Below, one piece after another: positions 36,370 to 47,397 of a stretch of 64,000 nucleotides of DNA. The notes below the pieces were generated by a model. That model saw only the letters and a list, made by a program, of their open reading frames with translations, ran no database searches and had not been told where the DNA came from. Position 1 is the first letter of the stretch, and each line of letters begins with the position of its first letter. The DNA is from Streptomyces drozdowiczii. Its GTDB lineage: Bacteria; Actinomycetota; Actinomycetes; Streptomycetales; Streptomycetaceae. The stretch spans positions 4,588,001-4,652,000 of the forward strand of contig NZ_CP098740.1 of NCBI RefSeq assembly GCF_026167665.1, in the 5' to 3' direction. The position numbers and the translations under genes were made by a program.

Positions 36370-38031
36370 GTGGTGACCTTGGACGTACGGCCTCAGCTCA
36401 TCGACGCACTCTCCGCCCTGCGCGACTGTGTCGCAGCCGTGCGTCTCCCACTCCCCCTCCCGGGGGCCCCGCGCGCCAGGCAGACCCGGACCGAGCTGCT
36501 CGCCCAGCTCGACGACTACCTGCTGCCCCGGCTCAAGGACCCCGAGGCGCCGCTGCTCGCCGTCATCGGCGGATCGACCGGCGCCGGCAAGTCGACGCTC
36601 GTCAATTCGCTGGTGGGGCGCCGGGTCAGCGAGGCCGGGGTGCTGCGGCCCACCACCCGCACGCCCGTCCTGGTCTGCCACCCGGACGACCAGCACTGGT
36701 TCGCGGGCGTACGGGTGCTGCCGCAGCTCACCCGGGTCTGGCTGTCGCCCGAGGAGTACGCCGAGCCCGGCCAGTGCGACGACCTCGAAGGACCCGACGG
36801 CCACGCGGCCGAGGAGGGCACCGCGCTGCGCGTCGAGACCGCCCCCGGCCTGCCGCGCGGGCTCGCCCTGCTGGACGCCCCCGACATCGACTCCCTCGTC
36901 GTCCGCAACCGGGTCCTGGCCGCCGAACTCATCTGCGCCGCCGACATCTGGGTCATGGTCACCACGGCCTCCCGGTACGCCGACGCCGTGCCCTGGCACC
37001 TGCTGCGTACCGCCAAGGAGTACAACGCCTCGCTCGTCACCGTCCTCGACCGCGTCCCGCACCAGGTGATCGCCGAGGTCTCCCGCCAGTACGGGGCCCT
37101 GCTCACCAAGGCCGGGCTCGGCGAGGTGCCCCGTTTCACCATCCCCGAGCTGCCCGAATCGGCGGGCGGCGGCAGCGGCCTCCTGCCCACCACCGCGGTC
37201 GCCCCGCTCCGCGCCTGGCTCGCCCACCGCGCCCAGGACCCGGCCGCCCGCCAGCAGGCCGTCGGCCGCACCGCCGCCGGGGTCATCGACTCCCTCGACG
37301 TCCGGATGCCCGCCCTCGCCGGCGCCGTCGCCGCGCAGTACGCCGCCGCCGTACGGCTCACGGGTGTGGTCGAGGAGGCGTACGGGAAGGAGGGCGCCCG
37401 GCTCCGGCGCAGGCTGAAGAACGGCGGCGCGCTCGCCGGCGACGCCCGGACCAGGTGGCGCGGCTACCCCACGTACAGCACCTCCGAGGAAGTGCTCGAC
37501 GCGCTGGTCGAGAGCCTGGCCGCGCTCCTGGAGTGCGGCGTCGCCGCCGCCGACGAGCAGATCCGCGCCGTCTGGCGCAAGGAACCCGCCGCCGCGGCCT
37601 TCGCCTTCGAGGCGGCGGGCCGCGAGGAGGGCGGCTGGGGTCCGGCCGAGGACATCCGGGGCCGGATCGACATGGCCGTACGCAGATGGCGCCGCATCCT
37701 GGAGGAACTGGCCGAGGAGGAGCTGCGCCTGATGGAGCGCAACGCCGCTCCGGACCCCGAGACCGTCGCCGCCCTGCTGGCCGCCGCCCTGCTCGGCGGA
37801 CGCCGCGCCCGCACCGCCGGCGAACAGCTCGCCGAACGCATCGGCGCGCAGGGCGCGCTGCGGCTGCGCGACAAGGGCGGCGCGCTGCTCACCAACTGCC
37901 TCGACCACGTCCTGAACGGCGAACGCGACCGGCGGCTCGCCCCCCTGGACGCCCTCGACGTGGCCCCCGAGCCACAGGCCGAACTCATTGCCGCGCTGTC
38001 CCTACTGCAGAAGGAGAGGTGGCAGCGATGA
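36370..38031 (+). CDS. dynA: dynamin-like GTPase, soluble partner
   Basis: About 553 residues. The G1/P-loop [10 protein letters not shown] is near residue 67, the G2 region has PTTRTP, and the G3-like motif is [10 protein letters not shown] near 175; the rest is helical. No membrane helix. It is directly followed, with a 4-base overlap, by a second large GTPase with two membrane helices, and then ssbB. That pair and order match the Streptomyces dynamin-like proteins DynA and DynB, which stabilise FtsZ rings during sporulation septation. The start is uncertain: GTG at 36370 and 36373 and TTG at 36379 all fit and no ribosome site decides between them. Symbol assigned by gene arrangement. Confidence 0.78.
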   Translation: MVTLDVRPQLIDALSALRDCVAAVRLPLPLPGAPRARQTRTELLAQLDDYLLPRLKDPEAPLLAVIGGSTGAGKSTLVNSLVGRRVSEAGVLRPTTRTPVLVCHPDDQHWFAGVRVLPQLTRVWLSPEEYAEPGQCDDLEGPDGHAAEEGTALRVETAPGLPRGLALLDAPDIDSLVVRNRVLAAELICAADIWVMVTTASRYADAVPWHLLRTAKEYNASLVTVLDRVPHQVIAEVSRQYGALLTKAGLGEVPRFTIPELPESAGGGSGLLPTTAVAPLRAWLAHRAQDPAARQQAVGRTAAGVIDSLDVRMPALAGAVAAQYAAAVRLTGVVEEAYGKEGARLRRRLKNGGALAGDARTRWRGYPTYSTSEEVLDALVESLAALLECGVAAADEQIRAVWRKEPAAAAFAFEAAGREEGGWGPAEDIRGRIDMAVRRWRRILEELAEEELRLMERNAAPDPETVAALLAAALLGGRRARTAGEQLAERIGAQGALRLRDKGGALLTNCLDHVLNGERDRRLAPLDALDVAPEPQAELIAALSLLQKERWQR

Positions 38032-39929
38032 CTGCCGTCACTGACGAGAATCCGGGGCAGGGCGGGACCGCGGAGCAGCTGTCCGACGCGTCGCGCCCCG
38101 ACACCTCCCGGTCCGGCACCGGCTGGGACGACGGGCTGATCGCCCGGCGCGCGCAGTCCGTCCGGAAGGAGGCCGAGCAGACCCCGGACGAGGCCCCCGA
38201 GGAAGAGGACGACGGACGCCCGCAGGTCGAGGCGTACGTGGACTCCGGCAGCCCGCTCCGGCCGCGCCTGGACGCCCTGCGCGAGCTCGTCGGCCTCTCC
38301 CGGGCCCGCCTGGACCGGGCCGCGCTCGCCGAGGCGGGCCGGGTGCTGGACGAGGCGGCGGCCCGGCAGCGGCTCTCCTCCCGGCACACCGTCGTCGCCA
38401 TCGCCGGGGCGAGCGGCAGCGGAAAGTCGGCGCTCTTCAACGCGCTCGCCGGCGCCCAGCTCTCCGAGACCGGCCTGCGCCGCCCCACCACCTCCTCCCC
38501 GCTCGCCTGCTCCTGGACCGACGGGGCCGCCGGACTGCTGGACCGCCTCGCCGTGCCCGGCCGGCTCCGGCGCAGGCCGTCGCCGGGCGCGGCGGCCGAC
38601 GAGGCGCTCCAGGGCCTGGTCCTGGTCGACCTGCCCGACCACGACTCGGCGGCGAAGGGCCACCGTGACCAGGTGGACCGGGTGCTCGCGCTGGTCGACG
38701 CGGTGATCTGGGTGGTGGACCCGGAGAAGTACGCGGACGCCGCCCTGCACGAGCGCTACCTGCGCCCCCTCGCCGGCCACGCCGAGGTCACCTTCGTCGT
38801 GCTCAACCAGATCGACCGGCTGCCGGGCGAGGCCGCCGACCAGGTCCTGGACGACCTGCGCCGGCTGCTGGACGAGGACGGCATGGCGCTCGGCGAGCAC
38901 GGCGAGCCCGGAGCGACCGTCCTGCCGCTGTCCGCCCTGACCGGCGAGGGCGTCGGCGAACTGCGCGAGCTGCTGGGCCGGTTCGTCCAGGACCGCACGG
39001 CCGCGACGCGGCGGCTGTCCGCCGATGTGGACGCGGCGGCGGCCAGGCTCCGCCCGGTGTACGTCGCCGAGGGGCGGCCGGGTCTGGGGGAGCGGGCCCG
39101 GGAGGAGTTCACGGACCGGCTCGCGGAGGCGGTGGGCGCGGCCGCGGCGGGCCAGTCGGCCGAACGCGAGTGGCGCCGCAACGCCGGACGGGCCTGCGGC
39201 ACGCCGTGGCTCCGGCTGTGGCGCTGGTACGAGGCCACGCGGCAGCCCGGCAGCCGGGACCGGACCCCGCTCGCCGCCCCGCCCGAGGAACGGCTCACCG
39301 CACGCCAGCGCGTGGAGCAGGCCGTGCGCACGGTCGCGGACGACGCTGCCGCCGGACTGCCCGGCCCCTGGGCGCAGGCGGTGCGGGAGGCCGCGGTGCA
39401 CGGCGCGAAGGGGCTGCCGGACGCGCTGGACGAACTGGCGGGGCGGGTGGCGGGCGGCGACGCGGCCGCGCGGGGCGCGGGCGGTGGCGCGGTGTGCGCG
39501 ACGGCTTCGGAGCCTGCGGGCGGGGCTGCGGCCGAGGGCCGGGGCGGGCGCGCCGCCGGGAAGCCGCCGCGTCCCGCGTGGTGGCCGGCGGCGGTGCTGG
39601 CTCAGGTGGCGATGACGCTGTTGCAGATCTTCGGCGGCCTGTGGCTGGCCGGCCAGATCATCGGGGTGCTGGAGCCGGGGCTGCTGACGCCCGCCCTGGT
39701 GATGCTCGGTGGCATCGTGGGCGGCCCGCTCGTGGAGTGGTCGTGCGCGGCGGCGGCCCGGGGGCCCGCCCGGCGGTACGGGCAGGAGGCCGAGCGGCGG
39801 TTGCGCGAGGCGGCGGCGGCCTGCGGGCGGGCCAGGGTGCTCGACCCGGTCGCGGCCGAGCTGATGCGCTACCGCGAAGTGCGGGAACGCTACGTGGCGG
39901 TGACGGAGTTTTCCACAACGGGCCGTTAG
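38028..39929 (+). CDS. dynB: dynamin-like GTPase, membrane partner
   Basis: 633 residues. An acidic, disordered N-terminus (about 1-75) precedes the GTPase domain: G1 [15 protein letters not shown]2 region RRPTTSS, G3 VDLPDHDS and G4 LNQIDRLPG. Near the C-terminus two hydrophobic helices ([20 protein letters not shown] and [15 protein letters not shown]) form a membrane paddle or hairpin, followed by a helical tail. This is the expected membrane half of the DynA-DynB pair acting at the sporulation septum. The ATG at 38028 overlaps the dynA stop and has AAGGAGAGG upstream. Confidence 0.8.
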   Translation: MTAVTDENPGQGGTAEQLSDASRPDTSRSGTGWDDGLIARRAQSVRKEAEQTPDEAPEEEDDGRPQVEAYVDSGSPLRPRLDALRELVGLSRARLDRAALAEAGRVLDEAAARQRLSSRHTVVAIAGASGSGKSALFNALAGAQLSETGLRRPTTSSPLACSWTDGAAGLLDRLAVPGRLRRRPSPGAAADEALQGLVLVDLPDHDSAAKGHRDQVDRVLALVDAVIWVVDPEKYADAALHERYLRPLAGHAEVTFVVLNQIDRLPGEAADQVLDDLRRLLDEDGMALGEHGEPGATVLPLSALTGEGVGELRELLGRFVQDRTAATRRLSADVDAAAARLRPVYVAEGRPGLGERAREEFTDRLAEAVGAAAAGQSAEREWRRNAGRACGTPWLRLWRWYEATRQPGSRDRTPLAAPPEERLTARQRVEQAVRTVADDAAAGLPGPWAQAVREAAVHGAKGLPDALDELAGRVAGGDAAARGAGGGAVCATASEPAGGAAAEGRGGRAAGKPPRPAWWPAAVLAQVAMTLLQIFGGLWLAGQIIGVLEPGLLTPALVMLGGIVGGPLVEWSCAAAARGPARRYGQEAERRLREAAAACGRARVLDPVAAELMRYREVRERYVAVTEFSTTGR

Positions 39930-40029
39930 TCCACAGCCTCCAGCAGGATTTCCGCCTCCCCTCCAGCATGGGACCGGTGACCGCGCGTTCGGCGCGGCCA
40001 CGGTATCCGGGCGAAGGGGAGGCGGAGTC

Positions 40030-40646
40030 ATGAACGAGACCCTGGTGACGCTGGTGGGCAACGCGGCGACGGCGGTGGAGTTCCGGGAGACGGCGAGCGG
40101 GGGCATGGCCCGGTTCAGGTTCGCGGTGACGCCCCGGCGGTGGGACCGCGAGAAGGAGGTCTGGGCCGACGGGCACACGAGCTTCTACACCGTGTGGGCG
40201 TGGCGCGCGCTGGCCGCGAACCTGACGGGCTCGGTCGCGGTGGGGGAGCCGCTGGTGGTGCACGGCAGGCTGAAGGTGCGCGAGGAGGAGTTGGAGGGGC
40301 AGCGCCGGACCTTCGTGGACATCGAGGCGGTGGCGGTGGGCCACGATCTGACCCGGGGCACCGCCGCCTTTCGCCGGGTGGTCAGGGGCGAGCCGGGGCT
40401 GACATCGAGGTACGGTCCGGCGCCGGTCGCGGCGGGGGCCGCCGATCCGTGGGCGGTGCGGGAGGCGCCGGAGCGGCCGGGCGGGGAGCCGGTGGGCGGC
40501 GGTGAACCGGCGGGCGGCGCCGAGCCGTCGGGGAGGCGTCGGAGGAGTCGTCGGTGGGGGAGCGGCCGGCGGCGCGGCGGCGGACGGTGCGTCAGAAGAA
40601 CGGTGCGGCGCCCCGGAAGCCCGAATCGGACCTGGTGACCGCGTGA
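40030..40646 (+). CDS. ssbB: single-stranded DNA-binding protein, SsbB-like (frameshifted near end)
   Basis: About 205 residues after correction. The OB fold is residues 1-110 (MNETLVTLVGNAATAVEFRE, MARFRFAVTPRRW, TSFYTVWAWRALAAN). As written the tail turns into an Arg-rich oddity and stops at 40638. Adding one G to the G4 run at 40530-40533 restores an acidic then basic tail (EASEESSVGERPAARR) ending ESDLVTA at 40646. It lacks the acidic DDDIPF-type tip of the housekeeping SSB, which fits the second Streptomyces SSB (SsbB), linked to chromosome segregation in spores. The neighbouring dynamin pair supports this. Confidence 0.87.
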
Positions 40647-40857
40647 TGACCAGGCGTGCCGGGGCGGATGGTCGCAACGGGGCGCGAGTTGCGCGGGATA
40701 ACGATTGCGATTCGGAATGGTTGTCGGATGGTATGACGGGGGACTCTTCATGGCTCGCTCCATAGGATCTCCCCGTACTCACAAGGCACTTGAGTAGCAG
40801 GCGGGACAGTCCCCACACGCGTACCGGGCGCGAGGGTCTCGCCCGGAGGGGAAATAA

Positions 40858-42320
40858 GTGTTTTCTGCTTCTTCAGCGACCGCTTCGTCTTCCAAGGCGA
40901 CGGCTCCGACCGCACGGCGCGGGCGCATAGCCCGGCTGACCGCTTCCGCGATGGCGTCCGGCCTGGTCGTGGCCGGAGCCCTCGTCGGCGCCGGCACCGC
41001 GACGGCCGACGAGGTGCCCGCGCACCAGGGCGGGGCCACCGCCGTGCTGGACGGCCTCAAGACCTTCGACACCGCCTACGTCCACGACGGCGGCGAGCAG
41101 GACAAGGTGTCCGCCGGCCTGTTCGAGATGAACGTCGACGGCGGCGGCACGCTCAAGACGTACTGCATCGACATCCACAACCACACCCAGGACCAGGCGA
41201 AGTACCTGGAGACCCCTGGAACCAGACCTCGCTCGGCAGCAACAAGGACGCCGGCAAGATCCTCTGGGTCCTGCAGCACTCCTACCCGCAGGTGAACGAC
41301 CTCTCGAAGCTCGCCGAGGCGGCCGGCACCGGCGCGCTCACGGAGAAGACCGCGGCGGCCGGCACCCAGGTCGCGATCTGGCGGTTCTCCGACCACGTCG
41401 ACGTGACCGCCCAGGACGAGCAGGCGGAGAAGCTCGCGGACTGGCTGGAGAAGTCCGCCACCGACATCGCCGAGCCCAAGGCATCCCTGGCGCTCGACCC
41501 GGTCGCGGTCTCCGGCCGCTCCGGTGAGCGCGTCGGCCCGGTCACCGTCCGCACCAACGCCGGCCAGGCCACGGTGACCCCGCCGGCGGACCTCGCCAGC
41601 GGTGTGAAGGTCACCGACAAGGCGGGCAAGCCCGTCACCACGGCGTCCGACGGCGACCAGCTCTACTTCGACGTGCCCGCCGGCTCCGAGGAGGGCACCG
41701 CCGCGCTGACCGTCCAGGCCGCCACCTCCGTCCCGGTCGGCCGCGCCTTCGCCGGGGTCACCAAGAGCCAGACCCAGATCCTGGCCGGCTCCAGCGAGTC
41801 GACGGTCTCCGCGACCGCCACCGCCAGCTGGGCCAAGAAGGGCCCGATCCCGACGGCCACCGCCGAGAAGAACTGCGACAAGGGCGGCGTCGACATCACC
41901 GTCGGCAACCAGGGCGACGAGGCGTTCACCTTCGAGCTCGACGGCAAGCAGAACACCGTCGAGGCCGGCAAGACCGTGACCGTCACCGTGCCCGTCGCCG
42001 AGGACCAGGCGTACGACGTCACGGTCACCGGCCCGGGCGGCTTCTCCAAGACCTTCAAGGGCGTCCTGGACTGCAAGACCACCAGCAGCGGCACCGGCGG
42101 CAGCAGCACCGGTGGCACCGACACCCAGACCGGTGGCGACAAGCCCACCACGACCACGGCCACGGCCGGCGGCAACACGGGCGGCGACGACACCAACCTC
42201 GCCGAGACCGGCAGCTCCAGCGCCACCCCGATGATCGCGGGCATCGCCATCGCCCTGGTCGTCGTCGGCGGCGGCGCGGTCGTGCTCCTGCGCCGCAAGG
42301 GCCGCACCGCCAGTGAGTGA
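40858..42320 (+). CDS. sortase-anchored thioester (TQXA) domain protein (frameshifted)
   Basis: About 487 residues after correction. A signal peptide (about 1-51) leads to a thioester domain: Cys in LKTYCIDIHNHT and the partner Gln in GTQVAIWRF (the TQxA motif), which would form an internal Cys-Gln thioester able to bind a surface covalently. Then come beta-rich domains, a Thr/Gly-rich stalk, and the sorting signal LAETG with a hydrophobic helix and RRKGR tail, the sortase E type of Streptomyces. The frame breaks at the C4 run 41213-41216: with an added C it reads YLETPWNQTSLGSNKDAGK and continues. GTG start with GGAGGGG upstream. Confidence 0.9.
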
Positions 42321-42352
42321 CCAGCGGTAGCACACCGTCACACGCACTGATC

Positions 42353-42386
42353 AAGGCCCCGGCGGGCTTCGGCCCGCCGGGGCCTT
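42353..42386 (+). terminator. strong hairpin terminator
   Basis: A perfect 15-bp stem (42353-42367 with 42372-42386) capped by a TTCG tetraloop, 33 bases after the TQXA gene. It separates that gene from ettA. Confidence 0.85.
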
Positions 42387-42536
42387 CGCGCACCCCCGCC
42401 CCGCCACCCCGCCCGCCCCACGCGTACCGCGACCCGGGACCGCGCGTATCGCGCACCGGACCGGTTTCCGTCAAGAGGCGGCCGTCAGGCAAGATGGGGT
42501 GTATCTGCCCACACATCGATTGCCGGACGGTTTCTC

Positions 42537-44201
<1,665 letters not shown>

Positions 44202-44206
44202 TCGTC

Positions 44207-44629
44207 TTGGCTCGTCACATCTACAGCTGCCCGCTGCGCTGGTCGGACATGGACGCCTTCGGCCACGTCAACAACGTGGTCTTCCTCCGCTATCTGGAGG
44301 AGGCGCGCATCGACTTCATGTTCCGGCTGGCGCCGGGGGACGGCTCGCCGTCCTTCGCGGGCGGCTCGGTCGTGGCGCGGCACGAGATCGACTACGTGCG
44401 GCCGCTGGTCCACCGGCACCGGCCGGTGACCGTCGAGTCCTGGGTCACGAAGATAGGCGCCGCGTCCCTGACGATCGCCTACGAGATCAAGGACCCGGAC
44501 CAGGTCTACGTACGCGCCTCGACCGTCGTCGTGCCGTACGACCTGGCCGCCGGGCGCCCCCGGCGCATCTCCCCGGAGGAGAAGCGGTTCCTCCAGGAGT
44601 ACCTGGCCGAGGAGCCCGCCGCGGTATGA
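44207..44629 (+). CDS. hotdog-fold acyl-CoA thioesterase (4HBT family)
   Basis: 140 residues, one hotdog domain. The signature SDMDAFGHVNNVVFLRYLEE contains the catalytic Asp region of the 4-hydroxybenzoyl-CoA thioesterase/YbgC type. It hydrolyses some acyl-CoA; the chain is not predictable. It begins with TTG at 44207, only 5 bases after ettA, making two TTG-started genes in a row, and overlaps the next gene by 4 bases. Co-transcription with ettA is likely. Confidence 0.9.
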   Translation: MARHIYSCPLRWSDMDAFGHVNNVVFLRYLEEARIDFMFRLAPGDGSPSFAGGSVVARHEIDYVRPLVHRHRPVTVESWVTKIGAASLTIAYEIKDPDQVYVRASTVVVPYDLAAGRPRRISPEEKRFLQEYLAEEPAAV

Positions 44630-45312
44630 CCGTGTCCGTACAGTCGCTGCGGTTCGCCGACGCGAGGGAGGCCGCCGATCTCGGCGCCTTCCTCGGCCGG
44701 CTGCTCCACTACGACCGCGCCGCCGCCGTCCGCCTCCAGGCGGGCGGCGGCGCGCTCGCCGTGTTCGGCAGGCCCCCGTCCTTCGACGTGCTGGCCATCC
44801 GCACGGCCCGGCTCGCCGACGCGCACGACCTCGACGTCACCGTGTCGGCCGGCGACCTCCTGGAGGCCCTGCCGGACGAAGGGCCGGACGCCGCCGTCCT
44901 GCCCGCCCCGGTCACCGGACCGCCCTGGGCCGGTGTCCTCCCCCCGCGCGGCGGCTGGCGGGAGCGGTCCGGGCTGCCCGGACCCGTAGCCCTGCGCGCC
45001 GCGCTCACCGCCGCCGTCACCGAATTCCGGGACCGCGACGAGGCCCTGCCCGAGGACCGGCGCACCCGCGCCGAGCGGGACCGCATCGGCCACGACATCT
45101 GGTCGCGCACCCTCGCGGACACCGAACTCCCGCTCCGCGCGGTGCACGCCGCCCAGTCCCTCGGCTTCCTGCGCGCCGACCCCGCCTTCCCGGTCGCCCT
45201 CCTGGCGGCCGGCAGCTGGCTCCGCCTGCGCACCCCGTACGGCTCCGTCGCCCTGCGCCGGGCCGGCGCGGCGGGCGGCCTGGGCAACCTCGCGGTCTCC
45301 GTAACCGGCTGA
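44626..45312 (+). CDS. actinobacterial protein of unknown function
   Basis: 228 residues, soluble, no signal peptide or membrane helix. The sequence is Ala/Arg/Leu-rich with no motif I recognise. An N-terminal half (ADLGAFLGRLLHYDRAAAVRL, FDVLAIRTARLAD) and a C-terminal half with helix-rich character (RDRIGHDIWSRTLADTELP, AHAAQSLGFL-like) suggest two subdomains. Its ATG overlaps the thioesterase stop, so it is probably made together with EttA and the thioesterase. Confidence 0.72.
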   Translation: MTVSVQSLRFADAREAADLGAFLGRLLHYDRAAAVRLQAGGGALAVFGRPPSFDVLAIRTARLADAHDLDVTVSAGDLLEALPDEGPDAAVLPAPVTGPPWAGVLPPRGGWRERSGLPGPVALRAALTAAVTEFRDRDEALPEDRRTRAERDRIGHDIWSRTLADTELPLRAVHAAQSLGFLRADPAFPVALLAAGSWLRLRTPYGSVALRRAGAAGGLGNLAVSVTG

Positions 45313-45342
45313 ATCCCGCGCCTTTACGCCGTAAAGCCCCGC

Positions 45343-46392
45343 TCACCACCGCATCCGCACGTCCTCCGCCCACCCCAGCAGCCGCTCCACCGCGATCCGG
45401 GTCCCGTCGTCCGCGCGGACCGTGCCGTCGTAGTGGCCGAACAGCTGGTCGGTGCGGTTGGCCAGCGCCCCCGCCTCGGTGCGGACGCGGCGGTTGTGGA
45501 ACGGGGTGAACGTCAGATCGACCTGCCCGGTCAGCGGGGTGCGGACCGTCCACGGCCGGAGCGGGTCCGAGGGCGACCAGCGCCAGTCCAGCTCCTCGCC
45601 GATCTTGCTGAGCCGGCCGTCCACGCAGAGCGCGTTCTCCGTGGAGCCGGTGCCCAGCGTCCACTGCCCGCCGAGCTGGACGCCGAGGGTGTGCCCGTCG
45701 GTGCGGCCGGACGCGGCGCCCCAGTTCCAGCGGACCGTACGCGGCCAGCGGCCCCGGCCGTGGTCCAGGACGGCCCAGGTGTCGTCCCCGTCGAAGTCCA
45801 GGAACTCCCCGCCCACCCTGACCCGGCCGGAGGCGGGCAGCGCGGTCTGCTTGGAGGTGTACTGGAAGCGGCGGCTGCTCCACGGCACGACCACGGAGAG
45901 CGATTCGTGGCCCGCCGGCCGGGCGACCAGGAGGTCCACCTCCACCGGCACCCGCTCCGGGGTCAGACAGCGGGCCCGCAGCCGGGTGCCGCCCGGCTCG
46001 TCGCGGATCTCCACGCGCACCTTGCCGCCCGTCGGACGCGCCGGGCCCGTCACCACGTCCGGGGCGCCGGGGGAGCCGGCCACGGTCTCGGGGAGGCGGG
46101 CGCCGAGGCCGCCGGGAAGGATCGCCGTACGTTCCAGCTCCAGGCCGCCGGGCGCGTACTCCAGCAGGTAGACGCTGTTCAGGGCGAGGAAGTCCAGATC
46201 GCTGACGGTCAGCGCCACCAGATGGGTGGGCGTCGTGACGCACCAGTACTCCCACCGCTTCGTCCGGCCCCAGCCGCGCAGATTGGCGCGGTGCAGCGGG
46301 GTCCGCGACCAGCCGACCGCCGCCGGGTCGAGGCGGCCGTCCGGCAGGCACAGGTCGACCGGCCCGGTGATCTCGCGTTCGAACGTCGTCAT
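45343..46392 (-). CDS. DUF2804-family protein
   Basis: 349 residues matching DUF2804: WEYWCVTTPTHLVALTVSD, the WSSRRFQYTSKQTALPASG segment and WNWGAASGRTDGHTLG. The composition suggests a lipocalin-like beta-barrel of two halves, as in distantly related hydroxyneurosporene-synthase-like proteins, but no function is established. No signal peptide. It is convergent with the gene at 44626 and lies 42 bases downstream of the ABC operon. Confidence 0.88.
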   Translation of the reverse strand: MTTFEREITGPVDLCLPDGRLDPAAVGWSRTPLHRANLRGWGRTKRWEYWCVTTPTHLVALTVSDLDFLALNSVYLLEYAPGGLELERTAILPGGLGARLPETVAGSPGAPDVVTGPARPTGGKVRVEIRDEPGGTRLRARCLTPERVPVEVDLLVARPAGHESLSVVVPWSSRRFQYTSKQTALPASGRVRVGGEFLDFDGDDTWAVLDHGRGRWPRTVRWNWGAASGRTDGHTLGVQLGGQWTLGTGSTENALCVDGRLSKIGEELDWRWSPSDPLRPWTVRTPLTGQVDLTFTPFHNRRVRTEAGALANRTDQLFGHYDGTVRADDGTRIAVERLLGWAEDVRMRW

Positions 46393-46434
46393 GGCCGGAT
46401 CCTAACGGCCGGTCACACCGCCTTCCGGGGCCGG

Positions 46435-47397
46435 TCAGCCGCCCTTCGGGCCGTCCGGCCAGACCCCGATGTGGTCCTGTTCCAGCTCCAGCATCACCCG
46501 GTGCTCCATGCCCAGCGCCTCGGTGTAATCGGCGGGCAGTTGCAGCCGGCCGGCCCGGTCGAGCATCGCGTACTCGCGGGCGACCTGGGACTCCTGGCCG
46601 GTCGCCGCGTCGACCTCGGTGCGGCGCAGCACCTCGAAGGACGTGCGGCCGTCGCGGATCGCGACCGTACGCCGCACCTCACTGGCGACCGCCTGGTCGT
46701 GGGTGACGATCACGATCGTCGTGCCCAGTTCCTCGTTGGCGCGGCGGAACGCGGCGAAGACCTGCTCGCCGGTGGCCGAGTCGAGTTCGCCGGTCGGCTC
46801 GTCGGCGAGCAGCACCGAGGGGGAGTTGGCGAGCGAGACGGCGATGGCCACCCGCTGCTGCTGGCCGCCCGACATCTGCCGCGGGCGCCGGTCGCGGCAG
46901 TCCTCGACCTCCAGCATCTTCAGCAACGCCTCGGCGCGCGCGGTCCGTTCGCGGTTGCGTCCCCGGCCGCGCAGCTGCATGGGCAGGGTCACGTTCTGGA
47001 TCGCCGTGAGATACGGCAGCAGGTTGCGGGCGGTCTGCTGCCAGACGAAGCCGACCACGTCCCGGCGGTAGCGGAGGCGCTCCTTCGGCCCCATGGACAG
47101 CAGGTCGCAGCCCGCCACCTTCGCCGCCCCGGCCGTGGGCTCGTCCAGGCCCGCCAGGATGTTCATCAGCGTGGACTTGCCGCTGCCGGACGCGCCGACC
47201 AGCGCCAGCAACTCACCCTCCTCCACCAGCAGATCGAGGCCCTGGAGGGCCTGCACCTCCACCCCGTCCGTGGTGAAGATGCGCACCAGCCGGTCACAGG
47301 CGATCAGCGCGTCGTGGCCGTAGGAGGGCCGGTCGCGCCGGGCGGCGGCCCGCTGTTCGAGCTCCGCCAGCGTGGAATCGGTCGACGGCGTCGTCAT
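46435..47397 (-). CDS. MacB-type ABC ATPase with AbrB-like C-terminal tail
   Basis: 320 residues. A LolD/MacB-type ATPase domain covers about 30-255: Walker [11 protein letters not shown]-loop in WQQTARNLLPY, signature MSGGQQQRVA, Walker B VLLADEPTGELD. It should power the two large FtsX-type permeases encoded directly upstream. The last ~48 residues are extra: DRAGRLQLPADYTEALGM followed by RVMLELEQDHIGVWP reads like an AbrB/SpoVT swapped-hairpin element. The gene overlaps the 928-residue permease by 4 bases. Confidence 0.92.
   Translation of the reverse strand: MTTPSTDSTLAELEQRAAARRDRPSYGHDALIACDRLVRIFTTDGVEVQALQGLDLLVEEGELLALVGASGSGKSTLMNILAGLDEPTAGAAKVAGCDLLSMGPKERLRYRRDVVGFVWQQTARNLLPYLTAIQNVTLPMQLRGRGRNRERTARAEALLKMLEVEDCRDRRPRQMSGGQQQRVAIAVSLANSPSVLLADEPTGELDSATGEQVFAAFRRANEELGTTIVIVTHDQAVASEVRRTVAIRDGRTSFEVLRRTEVDAATGQESQVAREYAMLDRAGRLQLPADYTEALGMEHRVMLELEQDHIGVWPDGPKGG

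Noticed and set aside
45322..45336. CTTTAC-GCC-GTAAAG hairpin between two convergent genes as a terminator
   Set aside because: Only 6 bp with three G/C pairs and no T-tract; too weak to call.
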